From NCBI GenBank assembly GCA_964601895.1, contig CAZROT010000001.1, positions 62,001-126,000 on the forward strand: a DNA stretch of 64,000 nucleotides, given 5' to 3'. The first letter of the stretch is position 1, and each line of letters begins with the position of its first letter. This document shows positions 18,101 through 27,600 of the stretch, piece after piece. The notes under the pieces were generated by a model that worked only from the letters and a program-made list of their open reading frames with translations, did no database searches and was not told the DNA's origin. Made by a program: the position numbers and the translations under genes. Source of the stretch: CAZROT01 sp964601895 (GTDB taxonomy: Bacteria > Pseudomonadota > Gammaproteobacteria > Enterobacterales > Enterobacteriaceae).

Positions 18101-20119
18101 ATGATATCCCTGGTGAACCTGAACAGGGGATCGGGTGCTGCTGATGGCAAATTCGATAACTTTATCGCCCCCTTAAAACAGAATGCTGGTTTTGCTTTTC
18201 ATCTGGGTGGAGGACGGGAGAAGAGAGTCACTGGCGGGAATAGCAATAACAGCTTTTACCTGCTGGATAATAAAACGCTCTGCAAACTGACAGGGGGTAA
18301 TCAGACAGATACCCTGAATTTCAGCCGTCTTGCTGAGGACAACGTGCAGGGTGTAAAGATTGATGCCAGGACTAAGCGAGGTGACTGGGACGGTCAGGCG
18401 TTGCTGAAACTGAAAAACGGTGCAACGCAAGTATGTGTGTTTTTTTCCGGGATGGAAAATTTTACCGGCACCCCGTGGGATGATGAACTGATTGGCAATA
18501 ATGGTAACAATGACATCGATGGCGGTGATGGTGAGGATAACATTGATGCCGGAGCAGGTAATGATGCAATCAGCGGTGTTCGGGGTAAATTCAATGGCGG
18601 TTTGGGTATTGACCGCTACCGGCTGCGGCGCATGCCAGCAGGCAGCAATGCCACGGTTGAGCTTATTGAAGATTACCTGGATGGTGCAGACAGTCATGTC
18701 ATTCTGGATTACCACATTAATGAAATTACCGGCATGGCCTCGGAAGAAGGAAAACACCTGCTCATCACCCTGAGTGATGGCGGCAGGTATCGTCTGCGCG
18801 ATTTTTACGCCAATTCTCATGCCGGTGCAAACAGCAAGACGTCGTCCTTTGTGTTCACCACAAAAGATGGTTTTAGTTTTACCCTGCAAACAGCAGCGTC
18901 GCCCCCTGCCGGTGTTAGCAGCGCTATTCCCGTTTCTTTTCATGGCAGTGAGGAATCACAAGGCTGGGAGGTTTATCTGAATGCCGGCAGGGAGCGGTCT
19001 AGTGTCTGTATACATGAAACGCTGGCAGGTAAGTATGTCACGCGTACCATTATCCTTCCTGCATTGTTTACGCTCGAACTGCGCTCTACGGCCGCAAGCC
19101 GCTTCGTCGAGCTGACAGGGCAAAACCAGGGAGAAAGACTAACCGGTAATGCCAGCTCCAGGATGATGGGGAACGGGGGGGCAGATACTTACTTCATTGA
19201 GGATTCGGCCGGGGGTACGGTTGAGATAAACAATGAAGACAGATCCTCATTGCCGGCGCTGGATACCCTGATTCTGCCCTGGGCGCTGGTGCAGACTGCG
19301 TTGTGCGTTCATGGCAGTAATGTCACGCTGTCACATGCTGGCGCCCCTGAACACCATGTGAAGATAAATCTATTGCGGTTCATGGATGGGCTGCGCTTTC
19401 GTCACCTTGTATTGCGTGAATCGTTCGGCCTGGCCTATCGGCTGGATGTCACGGGCGCTACGGCACATCTGGCCAGCGGACCGCTTATCATGGATAAAGC
19501 AGACAGGCTGGAGCTGTTATCTGCCTCAGCGGGTGGCCTGACGCTGGATGGCCGCAGTCGTAGCCTGTCAGCAGGTGATAACACCTCCACCGTGATTATT
19601 GACCACAGTGCCACGGGAAACCTGCTTGCCGGTACAGAGGCGGTACACAATTACCTGCAAGTGTCTGGCGGCAGAAACAATCTGTACGGAGGCCGTCTGG
19701 CAGATACGCTATGCGGTGGATCCGGTTATGACTATATGGCCGGTGGAGACGGCGATGATGCCTATTATGTCAGTGACAGCGCTATCCTTGATGATACGGG
19801 AGGTAATGACAGGCTGATACTGACAGGGACCGTGGGAACGGCGCAGGAAGCGCTGCTGCTGGAGAGAGTGGAAAACAGTCTGCGCATCCGTTTTAACAGC
19901 AATGCCAGCAGGGAAGTCATCATCAGTGATTACTTCAATGCCAGCAGCCTGGATAAGAAAATCGAATGCCTGGTGATGGGTAATCTGAGCTATCGTATTG
20001 ATAATCTGGTGGATGCCATGGTGTCTTTTTCGGGGCAGGGCAGCAGTAGCGTACAGCAACATAACACCCTGACCGGGGGGAAAAATGGATGGAGCCCGGT
20101 TATAACGTCACCGGCCTGA
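12101..20119 (+). CDS. Giant modular RTX toxin 1: unknown N-terminal cargo, two C80 domains, pore-like region, RTX repeats
   Basis: 2,672 residues. Residues 1-~810 are unrecognised cargo; LVLVQSAVKFFQNGMD near Lys565 and the preceding VLDVTANH faintly recall a PLP-enzyme fold, an unproven inference. Residues ~817-1000 form a first C80 (TcdA/TcdB, MARTX autoprotease) domain with His888 but Ser932 (LVGSNL) where the catalytic Cys belongs. Residues ~1070-1270 form a second C80 domain with His1141 (VGHG) and Cys1186 (LTGCML), apparently active. Residues ~1520-1650 are strongly hydrophobic, ending WIYNGIKTVEEF, like the pore-forming region of TcdA/TcdB or Mcf toxins. At ~1911-1932 is a VCBS/FG-GAP-like calcium motif (FHDIDGKGRAAMVVVNSDG). 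RTX nonapeptides lie at ~2123-2175, ~2347-2370 and ~2528-2572. No signal peptide. Inferred mechanism: uptake, membrane insertion, host-triggered (inositol phosphate) self-cleavage and cargo release. No RTX acyltransferase or type I exporter is nearby. Confidence 0.8.
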   Translation: MCPQTDNDVKPVSVVTKDSAAQLSPGTGNIDEIFADFSTHKNFRHWLHSAINTLSLLGARYPDSTGQSPVTAAQKQSLIKFILKYFQFQATYSLENTATSVRHPASPLVADLTYSRFKPTLLYELLCHIRTDELKSRLGTAGQGITGQQLRKPVDQEFHIIAASMPLLYDEKAGMPKTFNNVTAALNALYFYGEKTVYIKELEVQLVRKADFPSKEGLHKMLSQKGLRMSPNEAAEILSQKMLEWFEAGSADKVRQVMADFFHEKYGAAIADSFRKVELRPDGLLTRASLDPLRETGARELQALHKLYRQCRDVDKSQLPFYVTQNLEVLQNLIGADAAAFFTRQTPAMVTAEFTDRLQTTYDLMVKINNEQGMMAPSLISSRMEEFYHTMQNMHHLIRFQMSWNGVELSLTDTLKQLLPDNVRQFAHVICAPHGISVIRQIRDALPADFRQNAALLKGIYYETPDLFPQAKETASVTDPALKNRKLIIMEPHANNMSVTHIVPHDAIALLRNIFDGTSSIPRTIVLDVTANHLTEGEIQHIIAAARPYIDRGDLNLVLVQSAVKFFQNGMDIASAGTAIVLNNSQSHWSGFNAALRRTQLPVPAEDTTWLASMLRLENMPLQQKYLDKIRSNTRLLRSLLESELKFGHHNDNVFQLTVNTDPDTFYLAFRPTDDFVALQTGKALSEISELDIMSVGHFCFKPLFYDAFTGLANTERPGFGFNVGNLSPSLAAVRFTPGIEDELLIQEYARRILSKGKELYDKGVMPYYLPEVNKNLGSDVSLAEKWNVDPADFQWYEDQIKKKLRNVNPLQGINESRWIIQLQPDETSSDAVIAKLLERPENSAIITCYQDQQKVDTSLQWDSRRAALVSGAISPPAKTLKLIIVGHNFNKEGNQTFGGRTLAGLQDDLRNLVKNIPYASVTRLDIELVGSNLVDIHSPNTSLPAALAKTLLDETQKLGINPQNISLKASPYHMMVMPDGTNNIYIRGQGWIPEKKVVPDKKHPFIWRYNSQTQEMAAAVKPPGSLGSPPDGEKWTWTLADLQKFSTEIREKLKTAGSQDTGESRWVILLQPDDSTVRNAAWNLFARHPTNSALVIWGQDMAPDILKSDSLTWDSRIKSVVQGPVPSLKENRLKLIFVGHGPDVDSDNNYFGGMSAEEWEQKFTRMLAAIPQDSVTDIHVTLTGCMLVDVSDNESGLPGLLADILLKESQRIGINPQRIKLTATGYYVKVRQDGKKEFWLADEKKWATKEELIKKGVSYKSTWSYDNRTQGMVCELQYDRVRLMVRLLWSGVPFHELSYRDQQSVLRILTPEQLHELSKRSDSGRLLFRTVLEVLQQGTTDGLELPGIIDGHGALATALDTESENLTSLAQEAGIRADDRAENERVGREIFDAIQRQGESTPMTVDSHTRERIGLRFRVLYALQITSNGVLTLGAAAALCRLYAIKKRLDNKTLSQEERTALLAEERLVMAELSVDLTQEVSEFINNKFGMRLTRLPAGSVSAPQSASLALGTRITQGLRAFGLSATATVLTAVGTAFAWYGVITAAKELQKLSNSAAAVTSEEVQSKISQLRVNLGVNIMTALVSTVLTVGTAVSLIAGIALSLNIAGAASVAAVAGTFMSVAGPVGGALLVIAFVGLWIYNGIKTVEEFSRHMTLNGWEKLALGAGSIFGYVPDELQIKYDVEKLRPAVEKAAQLEKSGLLETLPEVKTIYQFLPEIVPGEIKYQEQYIDIVNAMPTWSPPEITPPTTWHCAIDIKPDDNWYLALCSGVSRRQLKPEEFLYVRSTSEVVMTNKSYPYGAFLTLQGRRVELPASASGKNNHDFDSRALSEKLAAVIPQALKTILGNEASAKLYAADEDGCLTLFCLHEQNKKLSFFKYRKTTQGRYQLDTSYTQALPEGLSLQNAAAILFHDIDGKGRAAMVVVNSDGSLQVARQLRNGNFVLTQEFSLYRAAGEESLSFPWYDSILGFGGTSRTLYSMSSGGTRYAHVVVSKAEQNNMISLVNLNRGSGAADGKFDNFIAPLKQNAGFAFHLGGGREKRVTGGNSNNSFYLLDNKTLCKLTGGNQTDTLNFSRLAEDNVQGVKIDARTKRGDWDGQALLKLKNGATQVCVFFSGMENFTGTPWDDELIGNNGNNDIDGGDGEDNIDAGAGNDAISGVRGKFNGGLGIDRYRLRRMPAGSNATVELIEDYLDGADSHVILDYHINEITGMASEEGKHLLITLSDGGRYRLRDFYANSHAGANSKTSSFVFTTKDGFSFTLQTAASPPAGVSSAIPVSFHGSEESQGWEVYLNAGRERSSVCIHETLAGKYVTRTIILPALFTLELRSTAASRFVELTGQNQGERLTGNASSRMMGNGGADTYFIEDSAGGTVEINNEDRSSLPALDTLILPWALVQTALCVHGSNVTLSHAGAPEHHVKINLLRFMDGLRFRHLVLRESFGLAYRLDVTGATAHLASGPLIMDKADRLELLSASAGGLTLDGRSRSLSAGDNTSTVIIDHSATGNLLAGTEAVHNYLQVSGGRNNLYGGRLADTLCGGSGYDYMAGGDGDDAYYVSDSAILDDTGGNDRLILTGTVGTAQEALLLERVENSLRIRFNSNASREVIISDYFNASSLDKKIECLVMGNLSYRIDNLVDAMVSFSGQGSSSVQQHNTLTGGKNGWSPVITSPA

Positions 20120-20319
20120 TAATCAGGATAAGCCTGGATACACCGGCTTTCGAGTGTCCGTCAGCGTGCCTGTTACAGCCAGACAGTACGCGCTTTGTGG
20201 CAGGCCACTTTTCTGCTGAACCTGAAGCATGGCGGGATAGTCACTGGCGCAACCAGACTGACAGCGGAGAGTGTTCAGTATTCTGTGTATGGCATTGGTG
20301 GCATCACCCTGCGCATGAC

Positions 20320-20487
20320 TGTTTCTTTCCTGCAAGATTCAGAGTCAGCACAGTATGGACAGCCTTACTGATGTGCCGACCCTTTTTGCGGATTTTATAG
20401 TGAATGGCATCCAGCCAGACGAAGGGATAAACACTCTCCAGTGGACTCTGCTGCCACTGTTTTAGCTCCACCAATATCCTGGGCATA
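20320..20487 (-). mobile_element. IS256-family (Mutator) transposase fragment
   Basis: A ~56-codon minus-strand stretch reads LESVYPFVWLDAIHYKIRKKGRH followed by SKAVHTVLTLNLAGKK. This is the central catalytic region of IS256-family transposases (YPFVWLDAxHYK contains a DDE aspartate). The family similarity begins near 20480 and stops abruptly near 20330. No inverted repeats are seen. It is a remnant of a lost element between toxin 1 and toxin 2. Confidence 0.75.
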
Positions 20488-20752
20488 GGTTTTTTGAAAA
20501 ATCCTTTAACTGCTGACGTGTTGTACTATGAAAATGTGCTTTTAGCTTCCCTTCCCGATTCATTTTGAGTGCCTGAATATTATTGTTTTTATCTATAAAC
20601 AGTCTGGAATAATCACTATCACGAATTTCGTTTATTTGAGAAAAAAGCGCTCCTGTTGCCTTTAATTTCTTCTGGATAGCAGTGCCGTATGGGCATATGG
20701 AGTTTTGGCAGACCCGCGGCTTCATACAACCCCGGGTGCCTGTGTCACTCAA
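20462..20752 (-). CDS. Unrecognised 96-residue ORF interrupted by the IS256 fragment
   Basis: The frame overlaps the end of the toxin 2 C-terminal piece by 4 bp (ATGA), so it could be translationally coupled to it. It encodes a basic, polar sequence with FSQINEIRDSDYSRLFIDKNNNIQ. The last ~8 residues run into the IS256 remnant, so the original 3' end is lost. No family is recognised. It may be the remains of an accessory or immunity-like gene behind the toxin, or spurious. Confidence 0.35.
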   Translation of the reverse strand: MSDTGTRGCMKPRVCQNSICPYGTAIQKKLKATGALFSQINEIRDSDYSRLFIDKNNNIQALKMNREGKLKAHFHSTTRQQLKDFSKNLCPGYWWS

Positions 20753-21675
20753 TCGGCTGAAGATACTGTCCAGTAGCGCTGTATCATGTCCTCTATCTGT
20801 CGTGAGTGAGGATTATTCCGCTCAGCAGCGCTGAATCCTGCCACAGCCTCCATCAGGGCACTGATATCCGCACCCTTCAAGTGCCAACGGCCCAGGGTGA
20901 TGTCCCTGATGCGTCCTTCCCAGGCGTCCACTTCGACAAGATTGCTTTCGTTACCTTTGGTGCGGATTTCAAGCGTAGTGCCGCTGACACTCAGGCTGAT
21001 GTCATCCGGCTCCAGTCCGGAAGCGGTAAAATGCAGACTCTGCACACCCTTCACCATCAGCCTGTCATGGCCGTGCTGGCGCCCAAAATAATAATGGTTA
21101 TGTCCACCCTTATCCAGTATGAGGTCATTACCCGTGCCACTGTAATAATGGTCTTCCCCCCTGCCGCTGTGCGCCTCATCGCCCTTATTTCCCAGCATAA
21201 AGGTGTTGTTCCCTCCTCGTGCCACCATCAGGTTGCGTACATTTTTTATCCCCTGGAAGACGTTACCGAGGCCAGTCATATCGTTGATGACTGCCGCCAC
21301 ACCCGGGTCGCCGGCACCATTATCATTGACTTTCAGCAACTGTCCACCCTCTGCTGCAGCCAGCAGGGTTAACCGGCGCCCGTCTCTGATGGCCAGATGT
21401 GCCACAGGATTCATTTCCAGTTTATGACGCTTACCCCGAACATCAATCAGGTCAATATCTTTCTTTCCCCCGGCCATGCCGTCGAGGATAATTTCTCCGT
21501 GGTTGTCACCGGGCCTGTCATCGCGATGGCGTAATACCAGGTCACTGCCGCGCCTTTCCATGGTGAAATCGTCAAATGACCAGGGCAGGCGCAGGGTGTT
21601 TTTCACGCTGGCTTTGGCATCAGGTTCAATGATGCGTAGCGGATGTCCGGGTCCGCCGGGGAGTTCGTGAACCAC
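20749..21675 (-). pseudogene. Out-of-frame C-terminal part of giant toxin 2 (RTX repeats)
   Basis: 308-codon frame continuing toxin 2 after a frameshift. In this frame, reading from about base 21702, the product is GTALADDYVVHELPGG and onwards. This lines up with GNGGADTYFIEDSAGG of toxin 1 and GNGGADSYVIEQFPGG of toxin 3. Downstream it keeps the shared LRLPWSFDDFTM, LTLLAAAEGGQLL and RTX motifs (GNKGDEAHSGRGEDHYYSGTGNDLIL). The apparent internal start is not meaningful. The shift is not in a homopolymer, and ~8 residues seem missing around it, so a real small deletion is more likely than a base-calling slip. Confidence 0.8.
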
Positions 21676-24600
21676 ATAGTCATCCGCCAGCGCTGTGCCA
21701 TGAATCTCTCCTTGGTACTGCGCGTTATTTTCCAGTGATAGCCTGAGAAGCGAGGTAACGCGTGCGTGGCAGTGACCGGATGCCCGTCCACCTGCAGGGT
21801 CAGTACAAGGCTGCCGCGCCGGCGCGCTACCCTGACGATGCTGACCTGCTGGTTCTTCCAGGTCTGAGCCAGGGAATTGTCCAGCTCGGGGCTCCAGGAG
21901 GCTTTAATGTCATCCAGCTGCCCCCCGGCAGGCAGGCTGAATCTGACGCCATCCCGCAAAATAAAGTCATAATGGCTTTCTGACAGGGACAATTTTCCTC
22001 CATCAGTAAAGGACATGACCAGTCTGCCCTGCTCCCGACGCAGCATACTGATTTCTGCAGCATTAAAGGGCAGCATGACAACCGAATGCTCATCTCGTGC
22101 TTCCTCTATCCTGAGGTTGAGCGTTTTTTCTGACACCCGCTGTACTACATAGGTGTCGTTATCTTCTCCGCCTGCCAGCAGGCTGGATTCACCGCCGGAC
22201 AGCGTGTCACGGCCCTTCAGACCCTTTATTTCATCACTGCCGCCATTACTGTTCAGCCCGTTGTCTTCATCCGTACCCTCGATGACATCGTCATACAGCG
22301 TACCTGTTACCTCCTCAATACCCCGCAGGCTGTGCTGCTGTGAGCACATGAAGCTGTCGGCAATACCCGCAAGCAGCTCCCAGGTTAGCGGACTGGCCTG
22401 AATGCCCTTGAAAAGCTCAACAGCCCTGGCAGCAAGGTGCTCCGGCCAGTTATCGGCAATGCCCTGTCCGGAGAAAGTCTTTCCGTCACGGAGCGCCTGG
22501 TGCAGTTTTTTCAGCATGTCGGGGTTGGCCTGCAGGCCACGTTTGATACGGTCATCATTGGTGTGCCTGTTTAAATACTCCAGTATGCCGGAGGGCAGCT
22601 GCGACCAGTGCGCCGGCGCACTTTCCATGGCACGCAGCTCCTGCAGCCCCCGGACCAGTTCAACCAGGGCAACGATGTACTCTGCACGTATAAATTCAGC
22701 TTCACGGGTCAGTCTGTCTGACAGCGCCGTATGCGATGCATACGCCGTCTTCAGGATCTGCTGCAGGGTGGCAGTGTCCAGGGATCGCAGGCTCTCATCG
22801 TCTCTGGCCTGTGACAGAATACGGGCCTGTTCGAGCAGGGATTTTGCGCCTGATAATACCCGTTCCTGGCTCAACAGACGGGCAGCAGCGGGAAACGGAT
22901 GCAGGCCGGTGACAGGCTGCAGCCTGCCTTCCTGTAACGATACCCGCAGCCCCTGGTTATCCCGGGAAAAGGCGGCGCTCAGGTCCAGTTTGTCCTTTCC
23001 TGCTTGCAGGTCAACCGTGATTGCCGCTGCACGCGCAAGCCCGCCACGCAGCACAAGGGTATCCTGTCCTTCGCTGCCCTGAACTATTTTTTGACGAATT
23101 CCGCTATCCACCTCAAACCAGTAATCACTGCTGGAGGCAGCAGTAAAGCGGTCAGCTTCACCCGGGCCGTCCTTCATGGTGACCAGAGTCAGCCGGCTTT
23201 CCGCTTCCTGTTGTGTCAGCAGACGGTGGGCATACCAGCGTCCGTCCGGGCCTGTTGACAGCAGGGTGCGCCGGTAATCTGTAAAACCGCTAATACGGTG
23301 TTCGCGAAAGGATAGTTTTTCCTGTGAGGGCCCGCGATAAAAATCCCAGCGGTCATCTTCTGCCGGGAACTGCCCGTCCTGCTGCTGCAGGGTCACCCTG
23401 ACACGCGCATTATCCTCGCCGTCATGACAGACGATAATCAGGTCATCCAGACCATCGCCGTTGATATCATGAAACAGGATACCGCCGTCCACCACGTCCG
23501 GTTGCTGCAGTAACCCGGCACGCACTTCACTGGCCGGGGTCTGTGTTTTCCTGATGAATGCCATGTCTGCACTGTGGTATTTCAGGGTAACAACAGCACC
23601 GTCACGCTGTACACCTGATGCCACAACGTAATCCCCGTGACGGATGAGCCTGGCATGCAGTGACTGCTGGAGTAATTGCCTTAATGCCACCAGACTGTCG
23701 TCGTAATGGTAACGCATCACTTCCGGCCCTGACGGGCTGCCGGAAACCAGCAGCAGTCTGTCAGAAAGCAGCACCAGGAACTGGTCATAGCCGTTTTCTG
23801 CCGTGCCAGAGATTTTTTCAAAACCCAGTAGCTCGTTATGGCGGGGCACGTCAATGGCCATTGAAGACAGCGTGTTTCTGGACGCATCCCGGATTTTAAT
23901 CTCCAGTGATTTTTGTCCTATAACACGTAAAGAAGGATAAAGCGTGACGTTGATGATTTCCGCTATGCCTTCCTGCGGAGCCACAGAGGGGCTGATCGCC
24001 GCGGCGCGGTCAGTCTGCACCAGCACACCCCTCCTGCCGCTGACCCTGGGCCTGGCACCAGCAGGCAGTGGTGCCTGTGTGCTGCTCTTAAGGTTACTTT
24101 TACCGTAAATATGGCCCAGCACGGTCAGGGAATAACCCGGCTTATTCCAGCTCTTATCGAGGTATATTTCCTGTTCACCATTCCAGAAACTGAGGTGAGT
24201 GTCATGCCGGTAATTCTGCTGCTGACGCCGCTTTTCATCAGGCCCGGAAGCTGCAGACAGCAGCGCGCGTGCCTTTATTTCAGCAGGCAGTGCAGCGTCA
24301 GGGCGGCGCTGGTCGACATCGAGCGGCTGCCAGGCAGGACGAGCATCGCGCCGGGTCTCCTTGCCCTGATTACCAAAGGTAAAAACAGGCGCCTCCGCAG
24401 AAACGGGACTGGTGTATATCGCCTTCAGGGTGGCAAAGGTATCCGCCAGTGCAATGTCCCCACGCAGCTGCGCACTGTGCAGATGGTCCATCACAAGCGC
24501 CAGCTGCTTTCTGCGCTCGGTATCAGCCATTGCCCTGCCGCCTCCCAGCGCCAGGGTAAAATCGTCTCCCAGCACGGCACTGAAACCTGTCCAGAACGTT

Positions 24601-27600
24601 TCACTGTGCGTTAATTCAATGTATTTTCTGTATTCAGCCACTGTCGTCGCCGCTCCCTGTATGGAGGCCAGCATAAAGAGTGCCATTCCCAGCAGCGCAA
24701 GCGGTAATCCTGCTCCTGTTGCCGCAGCAATACCGGCAAGGGCTGCCAACGCTGCCGAAGCAGACAGGGTCGATACCACCGCACCCGCAATCGCCAGCAC
24801 GGCACTCATGCGTAACTGGCCCAGCGCTTCGCTCAGGTCGCGACCATCTTCACCTGCCTGCTTTTCGGCATCATCCAGCGCCTGCATGGACTGATGAGGA
24901 TGGTACCAGGCAAACCCGGCACCGGCAAATCCCAGCAGCGGGCCGGCGGCTTTTCCCAGATAACCCAGTACTGCCTTACCTGCTCCTGCAGATTGGCGGA
25001 ACGCATCCCAGCTTTTCATAGCGGCAGCCAGTGTCCTGAAACCCGACGGGTTACTCAGCTGGCGCACGATGCTGACCGATGGGCTCAGCAGGTCATTCAA
25101 CAGGTCTGCCCCGTCAATGAACATCTCAGCGGCCCCAATCCGGATGGCGGTCTTTGCCTCCTCACGCGCTTTCTCATCCGCTTCGCCGCTGGCCAGCAGC
25201 CTCTGGTTTGCTTCTATGCCGGCAAGATTCATTACCATCCCCGCAGGCATCACCACACCCTTATTCAATGTCTCCACCCGCTTTTGCAGGGCATGGACAA
25301 TACGCGCCTGCAGACCCATGGCGGCCACCTGATACCGGTTCAGGGAGTCAGACAGCCTGGCGCCTGCCCGGGTGGCAGCCTGCAGAACCCGGTCTCCTGC
25401 CTGCATGTCTGCCTGGCTGTCAGGCAACAGCTGTAATTCCTCAGCCAGACTATGCCAGCCGGCATGCAACGGTGACAGCTGCCGTTTCAGTGTAGCGCTG
25501 ATATCCTGCAGTGCATCCCCAGGCAGACGCAGCAGCGCTTCCACCGCCTGCTGGATGCGCAGGCCTTCTTCATTGCGCAGTGCCACATCCTGTATCGCCC
25601 TGTCGCTGTCTTCCAGACAATCTGCCAGCAGCGTTCTGTCATCCGCATCAAGATCGCCGGGCAGCATTGCACCTTCTTTAAGCCTCTTAACAATGCGCTG
25701 CACTGCCAGAATTTTCCGCCTGACCCAGGTGTTGATGGCAGGAGCCAGCTCGCTCAGCAGCGCTGTTTCGCCTTCCGGGGCAGTGGCCTGCGCTGGCCTG
25801 ACTTTGACCTGTGCATACGTGCTACCATCCGGTTTACGTAGAAAGAGGATGGTTTTTACCTTACGTCTTTCGCCGGTATCGGTATCATGCGTGACTTTTC
25901 GGCCATCAATTATTTCAACATTTTCTGTACGTGCTGACGAACTGTTCACTTCAGGCAGGCGCTTCATCAGCTCACCGGGCACACTGGACAGCGGGTCAGT
26001 TTCTGTGGTCAGCGTACAACCCACGTGACTCATGTGATCCGGATTCCTGCGAATGTCTGTGGCCAGGGCCTGCAGATTTGGGGCCAGCTGCTCCACGGTC
26101 TGACCACCGATGGACACATTGTTTCCCTTGCCGGTTTGCCCGGCGGCATTGCGCCCATGACCCACCAGCTGCCAGCGTACCCTGCCGGCTGCGGACATTT
26201 CCTGCCGTAGCACCCTCCGGGAATCTTCAGCAGACAGCCTCATCCATTCACCGTCTGCTCCCCGTTTCACCACCCGATAATTTCCCTGCGCATCCATCTG
26301 CACCAGCGTACTGATACCAGGATGCTTTTCTGCCAGGGACTGCGCGGCATTGCGCACGGTATCGTCATCTTCCAGCTGGATAATCAGCTGTCTGTCATAG
26401 TCCGTACCCAGGATCTCCTGCGCCAGTCTCTCCCTGAGTGGCCGGCTAAAGCGGTTCACGTCTTTATTATCTGCCTTTTCATCAGTACCAAGATGGTTGT
26501 TAGCCGCAATCACATTTTGATCCTGATAAGCCTCAGCGCCCTGGTGGCCGATATTCTTACGTGTCCAGGCAACGGGAAAAACCATCTCAGTTATTGATGG
26601 AAAATTCTGCTGAGCATAGCGAAACATCCTTTCAGTCAGCGCGTCAGTGCAGGTAATATCGTCCATTGTCGGATCCAGTCCACGGCCTAAAAACCTCTCC
26701 TGCCAGTTCAGGAAGGACTTTTTGTCGATAACATTGGCATCAAGTTCCCTGGCTGTATTCAGCAGGGCGTAAGCATAACTACGAACCGCTCCCGGAGAAT
26801 CCTCCTCTACGCCGAAGATTTTAGAGGAAGAATATTTGGCAAAAATAGCAGAGAAGCACAGAAAATATTGCGCTCTCACGGAATTTGTATCTTCTGTTAA
26901 TGCAAATATTTCAATGAGTTTATCGTAATGCGCTTTTGTTATCTGCAGCTCTGCGATTCCCTGATCTGCACCCTGCAACAAGACAGAAAACACCTCGTTC
27001 AGGGCCTGCTGGTCCTGCGGCTCTGTTAATTTACGATCAGAGCCTAATTCTTGCCTGAGTGCATCGACAAAGAGCTCCTTGTGTTCCTGGCTCAGGTTTA
27101 GCGCTTCTATCAGCCTGATGAGCCTTGGCAAAATGGTGGTGGAAAGGTAGGGAGACAGAAACAGTCTGAAATGTTCCTGAAACAAAGTTCGAACACCTGA
27201 AATACTGTTCTGGTTACTGGGATTTTCAGCCTTTCCTGCCCGCAGATAGAGGTAATACGAAGACCAGTTTTCAGGTGTCCCCTTCAGCATGGCTGTTAGC
27301 TGATCTTTGGATAACAGCAGGGTTCTTTCCTCCCTGCCCGCATCTGTATTCCTGTCTGTCACCAGGAGGTAATTAAGGGCATATTTGTCATGCCAGTCGA
27401 CTTCACCTTCACCATTACCGAAAGCATCATCAATCAAGGTGTACGGCCTGATTCGCCCAAGTTTGAGATAATCAGCGTACAGGCTGTTTGCTGCATCCTC
27501 GACCTTTGCATCCCCTGATAGCTGGCTATTCAGTATCAGTTGAATGAAAAACCCGTTGTTCCGCATAACAAAGTTTTTAAACGCATCAGGATCAGCAGTA

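Noticed and set aside
18173..18943. 256-codon minus-strand frame inside toxin 1
   Set aside because: Lies wholly inside the RTX coding region of toxin 1; no recognisable domain or ribosome-binding site.
25372..26028. 218-codon plus-strand frame within toxin 2
   Set aside because: Antisense of the C80-to-helical region of toxin 2; Ser/Arg/Cys-rich composition typical of shadow frames.
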